A stretch of DNA of 6,355 nt, from the NCBI GenBank assembly GCA_030754805.1, contig JASLZO010000070.1, forward strand, positions 1-6,355. Reading direction: 5' to 3'. The notes beneath the pieces are model-generated. The model did not search any database. It saw only the letters and a program-made list of their open reading frames with translations, and was not told the origin of the DNA. Positions 1 through 6,295 of the stretch are shown piece after piece. The position numbers and the translations under genes were made by a program. Source of the DNA: Dehalococcoidia bacterium. GTDB lineage: Bacteria; Chloroflexota; Dehalococcoidia; UBA6926. Position 1 is the first letter of the stretch. The number at the start of each line of letters is the position of its first letter.

Positions 1-597
<597 letters not shown>

Positions 598-660
598 AAA
601 AACACTTGTTGAACCACGCGATCAGAACACTCTTGGCCAACAGAATATTGACCTATTCAC

Positions 661-673
661 TTGTTAAGGTGCC
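661..673 (-). promoter_or_regulatory. boxA-like rRNA antitermination element
   Basis: On the minus strand this reads GGCACCTTAACAA, matching the E. coli rrn boxA TGCTCTTTAACAA at 10 of 13 positions, including the TTAACAA core. It lies about 35 nt after the predicted transcription start and about 63 nt before the 23S 5' end, downstream of a hairpin at 675-705. That order resembles the boxB-boxA order of rrn leaders. In known systems boxA in the RNA recruits NusB/NusE to prevent Rho-dependent termination of untranslated rRNA. Function here is inferred from sequence and position only. Confidence 0.55.
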
Positions 674-674
674 A

Positions 675-705
675 GCCATGCGGAGCCCCGGAGGACTCCA
701 CCGGC
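675..705 (-). promoter_or_regulatory. rRNA leader hairpin (boxB-like position)
   Basis: An imperfect stem-loop can form in the 23S leader. The outer pair is GCC (675-677) with GGC (703-705), the inner pair GGAG (682-685) with CTCC (696-699), and further C/G pairing is possible in the loop. It begins a few bases after the predicted start of transcription and ends just before the boxA-like element. It could act as a boxB-like element or simply be leader structure. There is no T-tract, so it is not a terminator. Confidence 0.3.
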
Positions 706-713
706 GAAAGCGG

Positions 714-742
714 AGTATACGGGCACGGCCTTCTAGCGTCAA
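714..742 (-). promoter_or_regulatory. sigma70-type promoter of the 23S rRNA gene
   Basis: On the minus strand a -35 box TTGACG (737-742, 5 of 6 consensus) and a -10 box TATACT (714-719, 5 of 6) are separated by exactly 17 bp. An A/T run (plus-strand AAAAA at 744-748) lies just upstream, as in a weak UP element. The predicted start is near 707, giving a leader of about 110 nt before mature 23S. The promoter sits wholly in the spacer between the peptidase stop and the rRNA, supporting independent transcription of 23S. Confidence 0.75.
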
Positions 743-776
743 GAAAAATCTGGCCATCCGGCGACCCCGTTCGCCG
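741..776 (-). terminator. possible intrinsic terminator after the peptidase gene
   Basis: On the minus strand CGGCGA and TCGCCG form a perfect 6-bp stem around a 6-nt loop (759-776). About 10 nt later comes TTTTTCTT (741-748). The stem begins 13 nt after the peptidase stop codon. The gap between stem and T-run is longer than in a canonical terminator, and the T-run overlaps the -35 region of the rRNA promoter. It could end the protein operon, or the T-run may only be promoter DNA. Confidence 0.35.
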
Positions 777-789
777 TGCTGAGTCGGGG

Positions 790-1875
790 TCAGTCCGTTC
801 GATGCAACAGCAGCTGCTCACAGAACCGGGCAGCCTGCTCCAACTCGTTGAGATCGACGTATTCACGGACGGTGTGCGCGTTGTGGGCCGCGACGCCTAG
901 GACCACAGATTGGACTCCGTGGGAACGAAAGACGTTCCCATCCGTGCCGCCGCCAGACATCGCGAACTCTGGTTCCAGGCCCATGGAGCCCAGCGATTTC
1001 GTAACGGAGCGGACGATACCGGACTCCGGATCAAGTTTGTAGGCTTCGAACTCGATATGAAACTCGACAACGACCATCGCTTCGGGGTGCCGCTGCCGTG
1101 CGGCCGTCAGGGTATTCTCGATCACGATGCGCTGGCCTTCCAGCGTCGCCTGGTTGTGGCTCCGGCTCTCCCCGCTGAACGTGGCGTGCTCGGGTACGGC
1201 GTTACGTACAGAGCCGCCGCTGACCATGCCGACATTGAACGTCGTTTCCGCGTCGAGCCTGCCGTTCGGGAGTTCCGCGATGATTTCCGCCGCGATCCGG
1301 ATCGCGGAGATGCCCTTCTCGGGTTCCACACCCGCGTGGGCCGCGCGGCCAGTGACTTCGACGTCGTATCTGAGATAGGTGGGGCTCCCGGACGCGATGT
1401 GGTACACGGGTCCCTCGCCATCGAACACGACGGCCTCTCGAGCGCGGACCATCGAGAAATCGAGATTCTTGGCTCCGCGGAGGCCGAGTTCTTCTTCGCG
1501 AGAGATGACGACCTGAACCGGAGACCTGGCTGTGGCGCCATCCTTGATGGACTGAAGCGCCTCCAAGATGGTCGTGATACCGGCTTTGCAATCCCCTCCG
1601 ACGATGGTCGAGCCATCAGTTTCCAGGCGGTCTCCGTTCCGGATCGGGACGATCCCACGGCCCGGCTCGACCGTGTCCATGTGCGCTGACAGGAGAAGAG
1701 GATCGTCTCCGTCCTCAGATGCGATGACGTTCCCGTACGAATCGCGCTGCACGGAGAAGCCCAGTTCCGAAAACCGGGACCTGAGTTCAGCGGCGATGGC
1801 TTCCTCGTGTCCAGAGGGACTGTCGATACCCGCCAGTTCCGTGAAGGTGCGAAGGATCCGGTCTGGGTCGATCAT
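790..1875 (-). CDS. M20-family zinc metallopeptidase, PepT-like
   Basis: This 361-aa protein is a probable cytoplasmic dinuclear-zinc aminopeptidase or amidohydrolase of the M20/M25/M40 clan, closest in motif layout to PepT-like proteins. Visible metal and catalytic residues are H65 and D67 in SAHMDTVEPG, bridging D95 in GGDCKAG, catalytic and metal E128 and E129 in SREEELGLRGAK, D152 in FDGEG, and the late histidine H334 in AHNAHTVREYV. H180 in GRAAHAG starts the lid or dimerisation domain (about 165-270). GGDCKAG has Cys where many PepT relatives have a second Asp (GADDKAG), a position not expected to bind metal. The length is somewhat short for PepT (about 400) and usual for PepT-like proteins. 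The start ATG has the clearest ribosome site in the window, AAGGAG 8 nt upstream. It lies 34 bp after the PHP gene and is the last protein gene before 23S. The substrate cannot be read from sequence; M42 aminopeptidase is the main alternative. Confidence 0.88.
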   Translation of the reverse strand: MIDPDRILRTFTELAGIDSPSGHEEAIAAELRSRFSELGFSVQRDSYGNVIASEDGDDPLLLSAHMDTVEPGRGIVPIRNGDRLETDGSTIVGGDCKAGITTILEALQSIKDGATARSPVQVVISREEELGLRGAKNLDFSMVRAREAVVFDGEGPVYHIASGSPTYLRYDVEVTGRAAHAGVEPEKGISAIRIAAEIIAELPNGRLDAETTFNVGMVSGGSVRNAVPEHATFSGESRSHNQATLEGQRIVIENTLTAARQRHPEAMVVVEFHIEFEAYKLDPESGIVRSVTKSLGSMGLEPEFAMSGGGTDGNVFRSHGVQSVVLGVAAHNAHTVREYVDLNELEQAARFCEQLLLHRTD

Positions 1876-1883
1876 TTCGTGTT

Positions 1884-1889
1884 CTCCTT
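1884..1889 (-). promoter_or_regulatory. Shine-Dalgarno site of the M20 peptidase gene
   Basis: AAGGAG on the minus strand, 8 nt before the ATG at 1875-1873. It fixes the start of the peptidase and is the only strong Shine-Dalgarno motif among the genes here. Confidence 0.75.
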
Positions 1890-1909
1890 GACACAGTTGG
1901 TCGCCAAGC

Positions 1910-2581
1910 TCAACCCTGGAATCGGCGAAGAGCTTTCTTCTTCAAGACGGTCCAGCGGGTTGAGAAATGGACCAACGGGGTGGTTCTGTGCCCAACGATA
2001 CGACCGTGCCGCAGCGCCTCGAGGAATGCCACTGGTCCCTCGTACTCCGGTATCTCCACATAGGCATTGCCGATTTCGAAAGGGGTGTGGGCATCCGTGA
2101 CGCCGGTTGGCACGATGTGTCTCTCAGTGGTGTGCTGACGAATGAAATCGACCCCGCGCATGATGTCGCCCTTCAACGTCGTCCGCGCGTTGAACGCCTC
2201 GATGATGTCGACGTGAGGGAGGACCTGGATCAGGGCCTCTTCCGTGATGTGTTTCCTTCGAAACCGGTCGAAGGGGTGCGGAATCTGAACGATTCCGCCC
2301 TGGTCCTTGATCCGCATAACCGTCTCCATCGCGGTCAGGCCGCGCGGTATGTCTTTCTCGAGGAACAGGCCGATGATTTCGCCCTCAGCGGTTCGGAATT
2401 CGGCGCCGATGATCACAGGGAACGGAGCGGCGTCTCGGACCGCGAGTGCGCCCTGAATCGTGTGGTGGTCGGTAACGGCTATCGTGCCGAGCCCTTCGCG
2501 AATACAAGCATCCACCAGAGCCCGCGGGCTCATGGAAGAGTCCGGGGAGACGTCAGTGTGGATATGGAAATCAGCCCGCAT
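1910..2581 (-). CDS. PHP-domain metal-dependent phosphoesterase
   Basis: This compact 223-aa PHP protein is probably a cytoplasmic metal-dependent phosphoesterase. The metal site is essentially complete: H6 and H8 in DFHIHTD, D14, D38 with H39/H40 in VTDHHT, E61 in GAEF, H102 in PHPFD, E128 in IIEAFNAR, and D163 with H165 in VTDAHT. The segment TDAHTPFEIGNAYVEIP followed by an EALRHGRIVG tail matches the C-terminal region of stand-alone PHP proteins, and the protein ends in a basic stretch (KKKALRRFQG). At 223 aa it is shorter than RNase AM/YciV-type enzymes (about 280-300 aa) and lacks polymerase or HisK-type extensions. The ATG is accepted because the metal motif begins at residue 5 and no in-frame alternative lies just upstream; the ribosome site is weak. 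It sits 30 bp after the small membrane protein and 34 bp before the peptidase, suggesting co-transcription. The substrate (nucleotide, oligonucleotide or other phosphoester) is unknown. Confidence 0.88.
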   Translation of the reverse strand: MRADFHIHTDVSPDSSMSPRALVDACIREGLGTIAVTDHHTIQGALAVRDAAPFPVIIGAEFRTAEGEIIGLFLEKDIPRGLTAMETVMRIKDQGGIVQIPHPFDRFRRKHITEEALIQVLPHVDIIEAFNARTTLKGDIMRGVDFIRQHTTERHIVPTGVTDAHTPFEIGNAYVEIPEYEGPVAFLEALRHGRIVGHRTTPLVHFSTRWTVLKKKALRRFQG

Positions 2582-2611
2582 ACGCAGGCGTCCAAGAGAG
2601 AGTCAGCGCGA

Positions 2612-2944
2612 TCAGCGGCGCAGAGGCGAGGCGAGGAAGACGTACAGGAGCATCATGGCGCCTACGACGCTGAGCACCAAGCTGACGCCCTGATCCTGGT
2701 TGTCCGTCTCGCCAGGGAGGCCGAACACGAGCGAGGCCACAAACAAGCCCAGACCAGCGGTGCCGAACCCGAGCCTCCAGCCCAGCACACGTTGGAGGCC
2801 CGTTGTCTCGTCGGGGTTCGCCCATCTTCCTGCGGCGATTTGGGCAACATTCTGGCGATATTCCAGATACGTACGGAACAGCAGGGCGAGCACACCACCG
2901 ACTATCACCACCATGGATCCGATCGCCATCGACGTCTCTGACAT
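2612..2944 (-). CDS. small three-helix membrane protein of unknown function
   Basis: I do not recognise this 110-aa protein with certainty. It shows three hydrophobic segments at about residues 7-23 (IGSMVVIVGGVLALLF), 58-76 (LGFGTAGLGLFVASLVFG) and 87-105 (VSLVLSVVGAMMLLYVFLA). Between the first two is a charged amphipathic linker (RTYLEYRQNVAQIAAGRW), and a short acidic loop (GETDNQDQ) separates the last two. It ends in SPLRR. The layout recalls small DUF6249-like membrane proteins, but that is a topological resemblance, not a proven match. Other open frames over this stretch lack any coherent hydrophobic pattern. The ATG has GAGG 6 nt upstream; an in-frame ATG five codons later (M6) is a possible alternative. 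It lies 30 bp after efp and 30 bp before the PHP gene, so it is probably in the same transcript. The inner membrane is the expected location. Confidence 0.72.
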   Translation of the reverse strand: MSETSMAIGSMVVIVGGVLALLFRTYLEYRQNVAQIAAGRWANPDETTGLQRVLGWRLGFGTAGLGLFVASLVFGLPGETDNQDQGVSLVLSVVGAMMLLYVFLASPLRR

Positions 2945-2974
2945 GGAACCTCACGCGCTTCGCCAGGTGAGCCG

Positions 2975-3532
2975 TTACGCCCGCTCGAGGTACTCGCTGG
3001 TTCTCGTGTCAACGACGATCGCCGTTCCGTTCTCCACGAACATCGGGACGTTCACAACAAGACCCGTTTCGAGCGTGGCTGGCTTGGTGCCTGCGTTCGC
3101 GGTGTCGCCCCGGAACGATGGGGCGGTCTCCGTGATCTTGAGCGTTACGGTTGTCGGTAACTCCACACCAACCGGGTCGTCCTGATAGAAGACGATTTCG
3201 AAGATGGTGTTTTCGACCAGGAACGGGAGCGCCTCATCGATCTGTGTTTTTGAGATCGGGAACTGCTCATACGACTCGGTATCCATGACGTAGTACAGAG
3301 AATCCTCGTCGTACAGGTATTGCACGGACCGCTTCTCGAGTTCGGCCCTCGTGAATCGCTCCCCAGACTGCACCGTCTTCTCGATTGTGTGGCCGCCCCT
3401 AATGTCGCGCAGCTTCATCCGAACCTGGGCAGAACCGCGTCCAATCTTGATGTGCTGAAAGTCAATCAGTTGGTAGATGGTGCCGTCGACCTCAATGGTC
3501 ACGCCCTTGCGGAGGTCTCCCGTGTCAATCAT
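2975..3532 (-). CDS. efp: elongation factor P (Arg-tip type)
   Basis: EF-P binds between the ribosomal P and E sites and speeds peptide-bond formation at proline runs. The 185-aa length is standard (E. coli 188). Three domains are evident: an N-terminal KOW-like domain (about 1-62), a first OB fold (about 65-127, VQYLYDEDSLYYVMDTESYEQ) and a second OB fold (about 128-185). The C-terminal family signature is intact in TKPATLETGLVVNVPMFVENG. The tip loop of domain I reads HIKIGRGSAQVR, so the residue corresponding to the modified Lys34 of E. coli (in KPGKG) is Arg32. Arg at the tip is known in EarP-rhamnosylated EF-Ps of Pseudomonas and Neisseria, but the loop context here differs and no modification gene is visible in the window. 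The gene starts 57 bp after the M24 peptidase stop, with only a weak GAG upstream of the ATG. It follows the M24 peptidase as in Bacillus. Confidence 0.97.
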   Translation of the reverse strand: MIDTGDLRKGVTIEVDGTIYQLIDFQHIKIGRGSAQVRMKLRDIRGGHTIEKTVQSGERFTRAELEKRSVQYLYDEDSLYYVMDTESYEQFPISKTQIDEALPFLVENTIFEIVFYQDDPVGVELPTTVTLKITETAPSFRGDTANAGTKPATLETGLVVNVPMFVENGTAIVVDTRTSEYLERA

Positions 3533-3589
3533 TCGGGTGTTCTCAGTCTTCTATCACTGGGATTCTATTGGCGGTTCGCATCATGTCGT

Positions 3590-4669
3590 TTATCCGCCCC
3601 ATTTCGTGGCGCTACTGAGCATGATGCATTTCCCGTCTCGCAATTCGACGACGTCTTCGATCCGAACGCCGCCCCAACCCGATATATAGATACCGGGCTC
3701 GATGGTGAAGACCATGCCCTCCCTCAGAACGTCCGAAGCACCTCTCCCGACCCGAGGGCCCTCGTGTACGGCGAGGCCCACTCCGTGACCGAGTGCGTGA
3801 CCAAATTCTTCGCCGTGTCCGGCGTGTTCGATGATGTTCCGAGCGAGGGCATCCGCATCATCGCCCGTGATTCCAGACTCGATCGTAGCGATCGCCGTTT
3901 CCTGGGCAGTGAGGACGATGTCGTAGATGCGTTTGAACGTATCGTCCGGCTCCCCAAGGATGACGGTCCTCGTCATATCGGCATTGTATCCGTCGACCTT
4001 GGCGCCGATGTCGATGACGATCGGCTGACCCTCTCGGAGGATATCGTCGGAAGGGCGATGGTGCGCCATGGCGCCGTTTGGGCCTGAGGCTACGATTGAC
4101 TCAAAGGCCTCGCCCTCGGCGCCACGCTCGCGGAATGCCCACTCGATCTTCAAGGCGACCTCGCGCTCCGTCTGACCGGGCTGCAAGGACTCGCGGACCT
4201 CCTCGAAGGCCTCATCAGTCACGCGGATTGCTTTCAGCAAGGCTTCCTTCTCGGCGTCGTCCTTGAACACGCGTAGGTCTTCGACGAGGTTCTCCCACGA
4301 AACCATTTCCTTGCCTGCATCTGAGAAAACGGGCGCCAGGCGACCGTAGCTGCCATGGGTAACGTGCTCTGACTCAAATCCGACTCGGGTTACCTCCTCT
4401 CCGAACTCCTCCAGCAAAGGTGGGAGCCATGTCCCCACCGTGCCGGCGATCTGGACGATCTGGAAGTCGGGGGCCTGGGACTCCGCCTGCTCCGTATACC
4501 GGGAGTCGGTTGCCAGAATCGCCAACCCCTTCGAGACGAGAAGCCAACCCGCAGACCCAGTGAACCCGCTCATGTAGCGCCGGTTCTCTGGCTGTGACAC
4601 GAAGAACGCGTCCAACTGGGTGGGCCCGAGCGCATCACGGAGCCGCGCGATACGATTCGCGGTGCTCAC
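3590..4669 (-). CDS. M24-family Xaa-Pro peptidase
   Basis: This 359-aa dinuclear-metal peptidase resembles Xaa-Pro aminopeptidase/dipeptidase (PepP/PepQ/YqhT type), which cleaves peptides next to proline in the cytoplasm. An N-terminal creatinase-like domain covers about 5-135 (FFVSQPENRRYMSGFTGSAG, ILATDSRYTEQA). The pita-bread catalytic domain follows from about 140. Its five metal ligands are all present: D220 (VIDIGAK), D231 (YNADMTRT), H295 (HALGHGVG), E324 (TIEPGIY) and E338 (RIEDVV). The catalytic histidines are H204 (AHHRPSD) and H302 (AVHEGP). The length is normal for the short Xaa-Pro dipeptidase class. Translation starts at GTG (4669-4667), whose first base is the last base of the aroQ stop (TAGTG). 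No Shine-Dalgarno motif is visible, so translation is probably coupled to aroQ. The position between aroQ and efp matches the Bacillus order and suits a proline-related translation and turnover cluster. Exopeptidase versus dipeptidase cannot be decided. Confidence 0.94.
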   Translation of the reverse strand: MSTANRIARLRDALGPTQLDAFFVSQPENRRYMSGFTGSAGWLLVSKGLAILATDSRYTEQAESQAPDFQIVQIAGTVGTWLPPLLEEFGEEVTRVGFESEHVTHGSYGRLAPVFSDAGKEMVSWENLVEDLRVFKDDAEKEALLKAIRVTDEAFEEVRESLQPGQTEREVALKIEWAFRERGAEGEAFESIVASGPNGAMAHHRPSDDILREGQPIVIDIGAKVDGYNADMTRTVILGEPDDTFKRIYDIVLTAQETAIATIESGITGDDADALARNIIEHAGHGEEFGHALGHGVGLAVHEGPRVGRGASDVLREGMVFTIEPGIYISGWGGVRIEDVVELRDGKCIMLSSATKWGG

Positions 4670-4671
4670 TA
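4667..4671 (-). promoter_or_regulatory. aroQ stop / M24 peptidase start overlap (TAGTG)
   Basis: On the minus strand TAG ends aroQ and GTG begins the peptidase, sharing one G. No ribosome-binding motif lies in the preceding 20 bases, so ribosome re-initiation from aroQ is the likely way the peptidase is translated. This places the two genes in one transcript. Confidence 0.7.
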
Positions 4672-5115
4672 CGATTGGTCCGCGGCCGAAGCCTGTCGGA
4701 CGAGATATTCGAGCGCGTGGACATAGCCGATGGCCCCGAGGCCTACGACCTGTCCCCGCGTGATCGGCGAGATGACGCTCCGACTGCGAAAGTTCTCGCG
4801 GGCGTGGACATTCGAGAGGTGTACTTCGACCACCGGCAAAGATGTGTCCGCCAGTGCATCCCTGAGGCTGTACCCATAGTGCGTCAAGGCTCCGGGGTTG
4901 ATGACGATTCCGTCAGCTTCCTCTGCTGCGCCCTGGATGAAGTCGATCAGGTCGCCCTCACCGTTCGACTGGAACGTGACGACGTCCGCCCCCAGTTCCG
5001 CCGCCCTCGACGAGACCATCTTCTCGATGTCGGCGAGGGTTTCGTTCCCGTAGAGGTCAGGGTCGCGCCGGGCGAGCCGGTTCAAGTTTGGGCCGTTGAT
5101 AAGGAGGACTCGCAT
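4669..5115 (-). CDS. aroQ: 3-dehydroquinate dehydratase, type II
   Basis: This type II dehydroquinase performs the third step of the shikimate pathway, anti elimination of water from 3-dehydroquinate to 3-dehydroshikimate, as a cytoplasmic dodecamer. At 148 aa it has the family length. Key residues are visible in order: NGPNLNRL at 7-14, loop Arg17 and catalytic Tyr22 (RRDPDLYG), QSNGEGDLID at 49-58, N73 and H79 in INPGALTHYGYSLRDAL, H99 in VEVHLSN, and R110 in ENFRSRS. The usual INPGAYTHTS appears as INPGALTHYG, a mild variation that keeps the catalytic His. The ATG at 5115 is chosen because family proteins begin with a short strand straight into NGPNLN. There is no Shine-Dalgarno motif; an extended -10 promoter ends only 11 nt upstream, implying a very short leader. 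The gene precedes the M24 peptidase with a one-base overlap. No other shikimate gene is in the window. Confidence 0.96.
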   Translation of the reverse strand: MRVLLINGPNLNRLARRDPDLYGNETLADIEKMVSSRAAELGADVVTFQSNGEGDLIDFIQGAAEEADGIVINPGALTHYGYSLRDALADTSLPVVEVHLSNVHARENFRSRSVISPITRGQVVGLGAIGYVHALEYLVRQASAADQS

Positions 5116-5126
5116 TTTTCGAGGTT

Positions 5127-5135
5127 ATTTTACCA
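5127..5135 (-). promoter_or_regulatory. extended -10 promoter for aroQ
   Basis: On the minus strand TGGTAAAAT combines a TGn extended motif (5133-5135) with a -10 box TAAAAT (5127-5132, 5 of 6 consensus). No -35 box is recognisable at 17 bp. With normal spacing transcription would begin near 5120, leaving about 5 nt before the ATG. If real, it drives aroQ, the M24 peptidase, efp and probably the three genes after them. Confidence 0.45.
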
Positions 5136-5195
5136 ACTCGTTCTGCTCACGGGATTTACCGACGTTGACCAACGGATCAGGGTTTTCGGCGACTC

Positions 5196-5219
5196 CCATG
5201 TAGGGCAGGCTGCCCATGG
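5196..5219 (-). terminator. strong hairpin in the queA-aroQ gap
   Basis: GGGCAG (5203-5208) and CTGCCC (5210-5215) are perfect inverted repeats around one base. The stem extends through CCAT (5196-5199) with ATGG (5216-5219) around a small bulge. It begins about 30 nt after the queA stop. No T-run follows on the minus strand, so it is not a canonical intrinsic terminator. It could stabilise the queA 3' end, act with Rho, or bind a dimeric regulator upstream of aroQ. Confidence 0.35.
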
Positions 5220-5251
5220 TCAGAGTGCCGCAGAGAGATATGCCGAAAGCG

Positions 5252-6286
5252 CTATAGGATCAGCATCGCATCGCCGAACGAATAGAAGCGATACCGCTCG
5301 GCAACCGCAGTGCGATAGGCCTTGTCCATGAAATCCTTTCCGGCGAACGCGGCGACGAGCATCAACAACGTGGACCTTGGGAGGTGAAAGTTCGTGACCA
5401 TCGCGCCCGCGGCCTGGAACGAGAATCCAGGAAAGATGAAGAGGTCGGTCGACCCAGAGATCTCACTTTCTTGCTTCCCACCCCCGTTTCGCATCACGGT
5501 CTCCAAGACGCGTACCGACGTCGTTCCGACGCAGATGACACGCCCTCCTGCGTCTCGTGCCTCCCGGATCGCGGCCGAGGCGGCGAACGGGAACCAAAAG
5601 GCTTCCTCCCCGAGGTGGTGGGACCGAGGGTCCTCATCTGTCACGGGCCGAAAGGTTCCCGGTCCCACGTGCAGGACGACATAGGTGATCATTACGCCGA
5701 GGGCTTTGATTCGCTTGAGCAGAGCCGGAGTGAAGTGGAGGCCGGCGGTGGGCGCGGCGACGCTTCCTTCGTGTCGGGCGTACACCGTCTGATACCGCTC
5801 GGGGTCCTCGAGGGTCTTCCGAACGTAGGGAGGAAGTGGAACCTCCCCGCCGAGTTCGGCTGGAGACGAACCACGAGGCAATAGCACGCGGCGCAAACCT
5901 TCTGAGGTCGATTGTTGAATGATGAGATTGCCGCCGGCGGCGTCCAGCGAGACTACGGTTCCCGGAGGGAGCCGTCTTGCCGGGCGGACCATCGCGTCCC
6001 ACTCGCCCGTTTCTCGGTCGATCTCGCGGACCAATAGAATCTCCGCAGCTGCTCCTCCCGGTTGTTTTCGACCTCTGAGACGGGCCGGTATCACACGGGT
6101 CTCGTTCAGGACCAACACGTCGTCGGCATGGAGGTACTCAGGGAGATCATCGAACCGGCGGTGCTCGACCGTATGTCTTGCGCGGTCGAGGATCATCAAT
6201 CGCGAGTGGTCGCGACGCTGGAGGGGCGCCTGCGCGATCAACTCAAGAGGAAGGTCGTAGTCGAAGTCGCTGGTAGTCAGGTCCAC
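5252..6286 (-). CDS. queA: S-adenosylmethionine:tRNA ribosyltransferase-isomerase
   Basis: QueA transfers and isomerises the ribosyl group of S-adenosylmethionine onto 7-aminomethyl-7-deazaguanine in the tRNA wobble position, giving epoxyqueuosine. The 344-aa length matches the family (E. coli 356). Signature blocks run in order: FDYDLPLELIAQ at 8-19, RRDHSRLMILDR at 24-35, LNETRVIPARL at 60-70, GSVAAPTAGLHFT at 174-186, LHVGPGTFRPV at 205-215, GGRVICVGTTSVRVLE at 247-262, TNFHLPRSTLLMLV at 298-311, and YRFYSFGDAMLI at 332-343. Translation is taken from GTG at 6286-6284, which gives the usual N-terminus; no Shine-Dalgarno motif lies upstream. The start is 9 bp after the stop of a partial upstream gene, so queA may be read through from it. 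No other queuosine gene lies in the window. Function is certain from motif coverage. Confidence 0.97.
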   Translation of the reverse strand: MDLTTSDFDYDLPLELIAQAPLQRRDHSRLMILDRARHTVEHRRFDDLPEYLHADDVLVLNETRVIPARLRGRKQPGGAAAEILLVREIDRETGEWDAMVRPARRLPPGTVVSLDAAGGNLIIQQSTSEGLRRVLLPRGSSPAELGGEVPLPPYVRKTLEDPERYQTVYARHEGSVAAPTAGLHFTPALLKRIKALGVMITYVVLHVGPGTFRPVTDEDPRSHHLGEEAFWFPFAASAAIREARDAGGRVICVGTTSVRVLETVMRNGGGKQESEISGSTDLFIFPGFSFQAAGAMVTNFHLPRSTLLMLVAAFAGKDFMDKAYRTAVAERYRFYSFGDAMLIL

Positions 6287-6295
6287 GGGGAAAAG

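Noticed and set aside
657..900. Short open frames on both strands in the 23S upstream spacer
   Set aside because: They overlap the rRNA promoter, the boxA-like leader and the end of the peptidase gene; no ribosome site and low-complexity composition.
910..1689. 259-aa plus-strand open frame
   Set aside because: Exact antisense of the M20 peptidase, rich in Arg/Asp/Val as expected for a mirror frame of a GC-rich gene; no domain recognisable.
1967..2941. 324-aa plus-strand open frame
   Set aside because: Antisense across both the PHP gene and the small membrane gene, whose minus-strand products have clear motifs or hydrophobic helices; this frame is charged and featureless.
2571..2954. 127-aa minus-strand open frame overlapping the small membrane gene
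   Set aside because: Arg-rich with no hydrophobic pattern; the alternative frame 2612-2944 gives three coherent membrane helices and fits the operon spacing.
3320..4087. 255-aa plus-strand open frame
   Set aside because: Antisense to efp and the M24 peptidase, both certain identifications.
4594..5331. 245-aa plus-strand open frame
   Set aside because: Antisense to aroQ and parts of its neighbours; no motif, composition of a shadow frame.
5384..5884. 166-aa plus-strand open frame
   Set aside because: Antisense to queA, which has full motif coverage on the minus strand.
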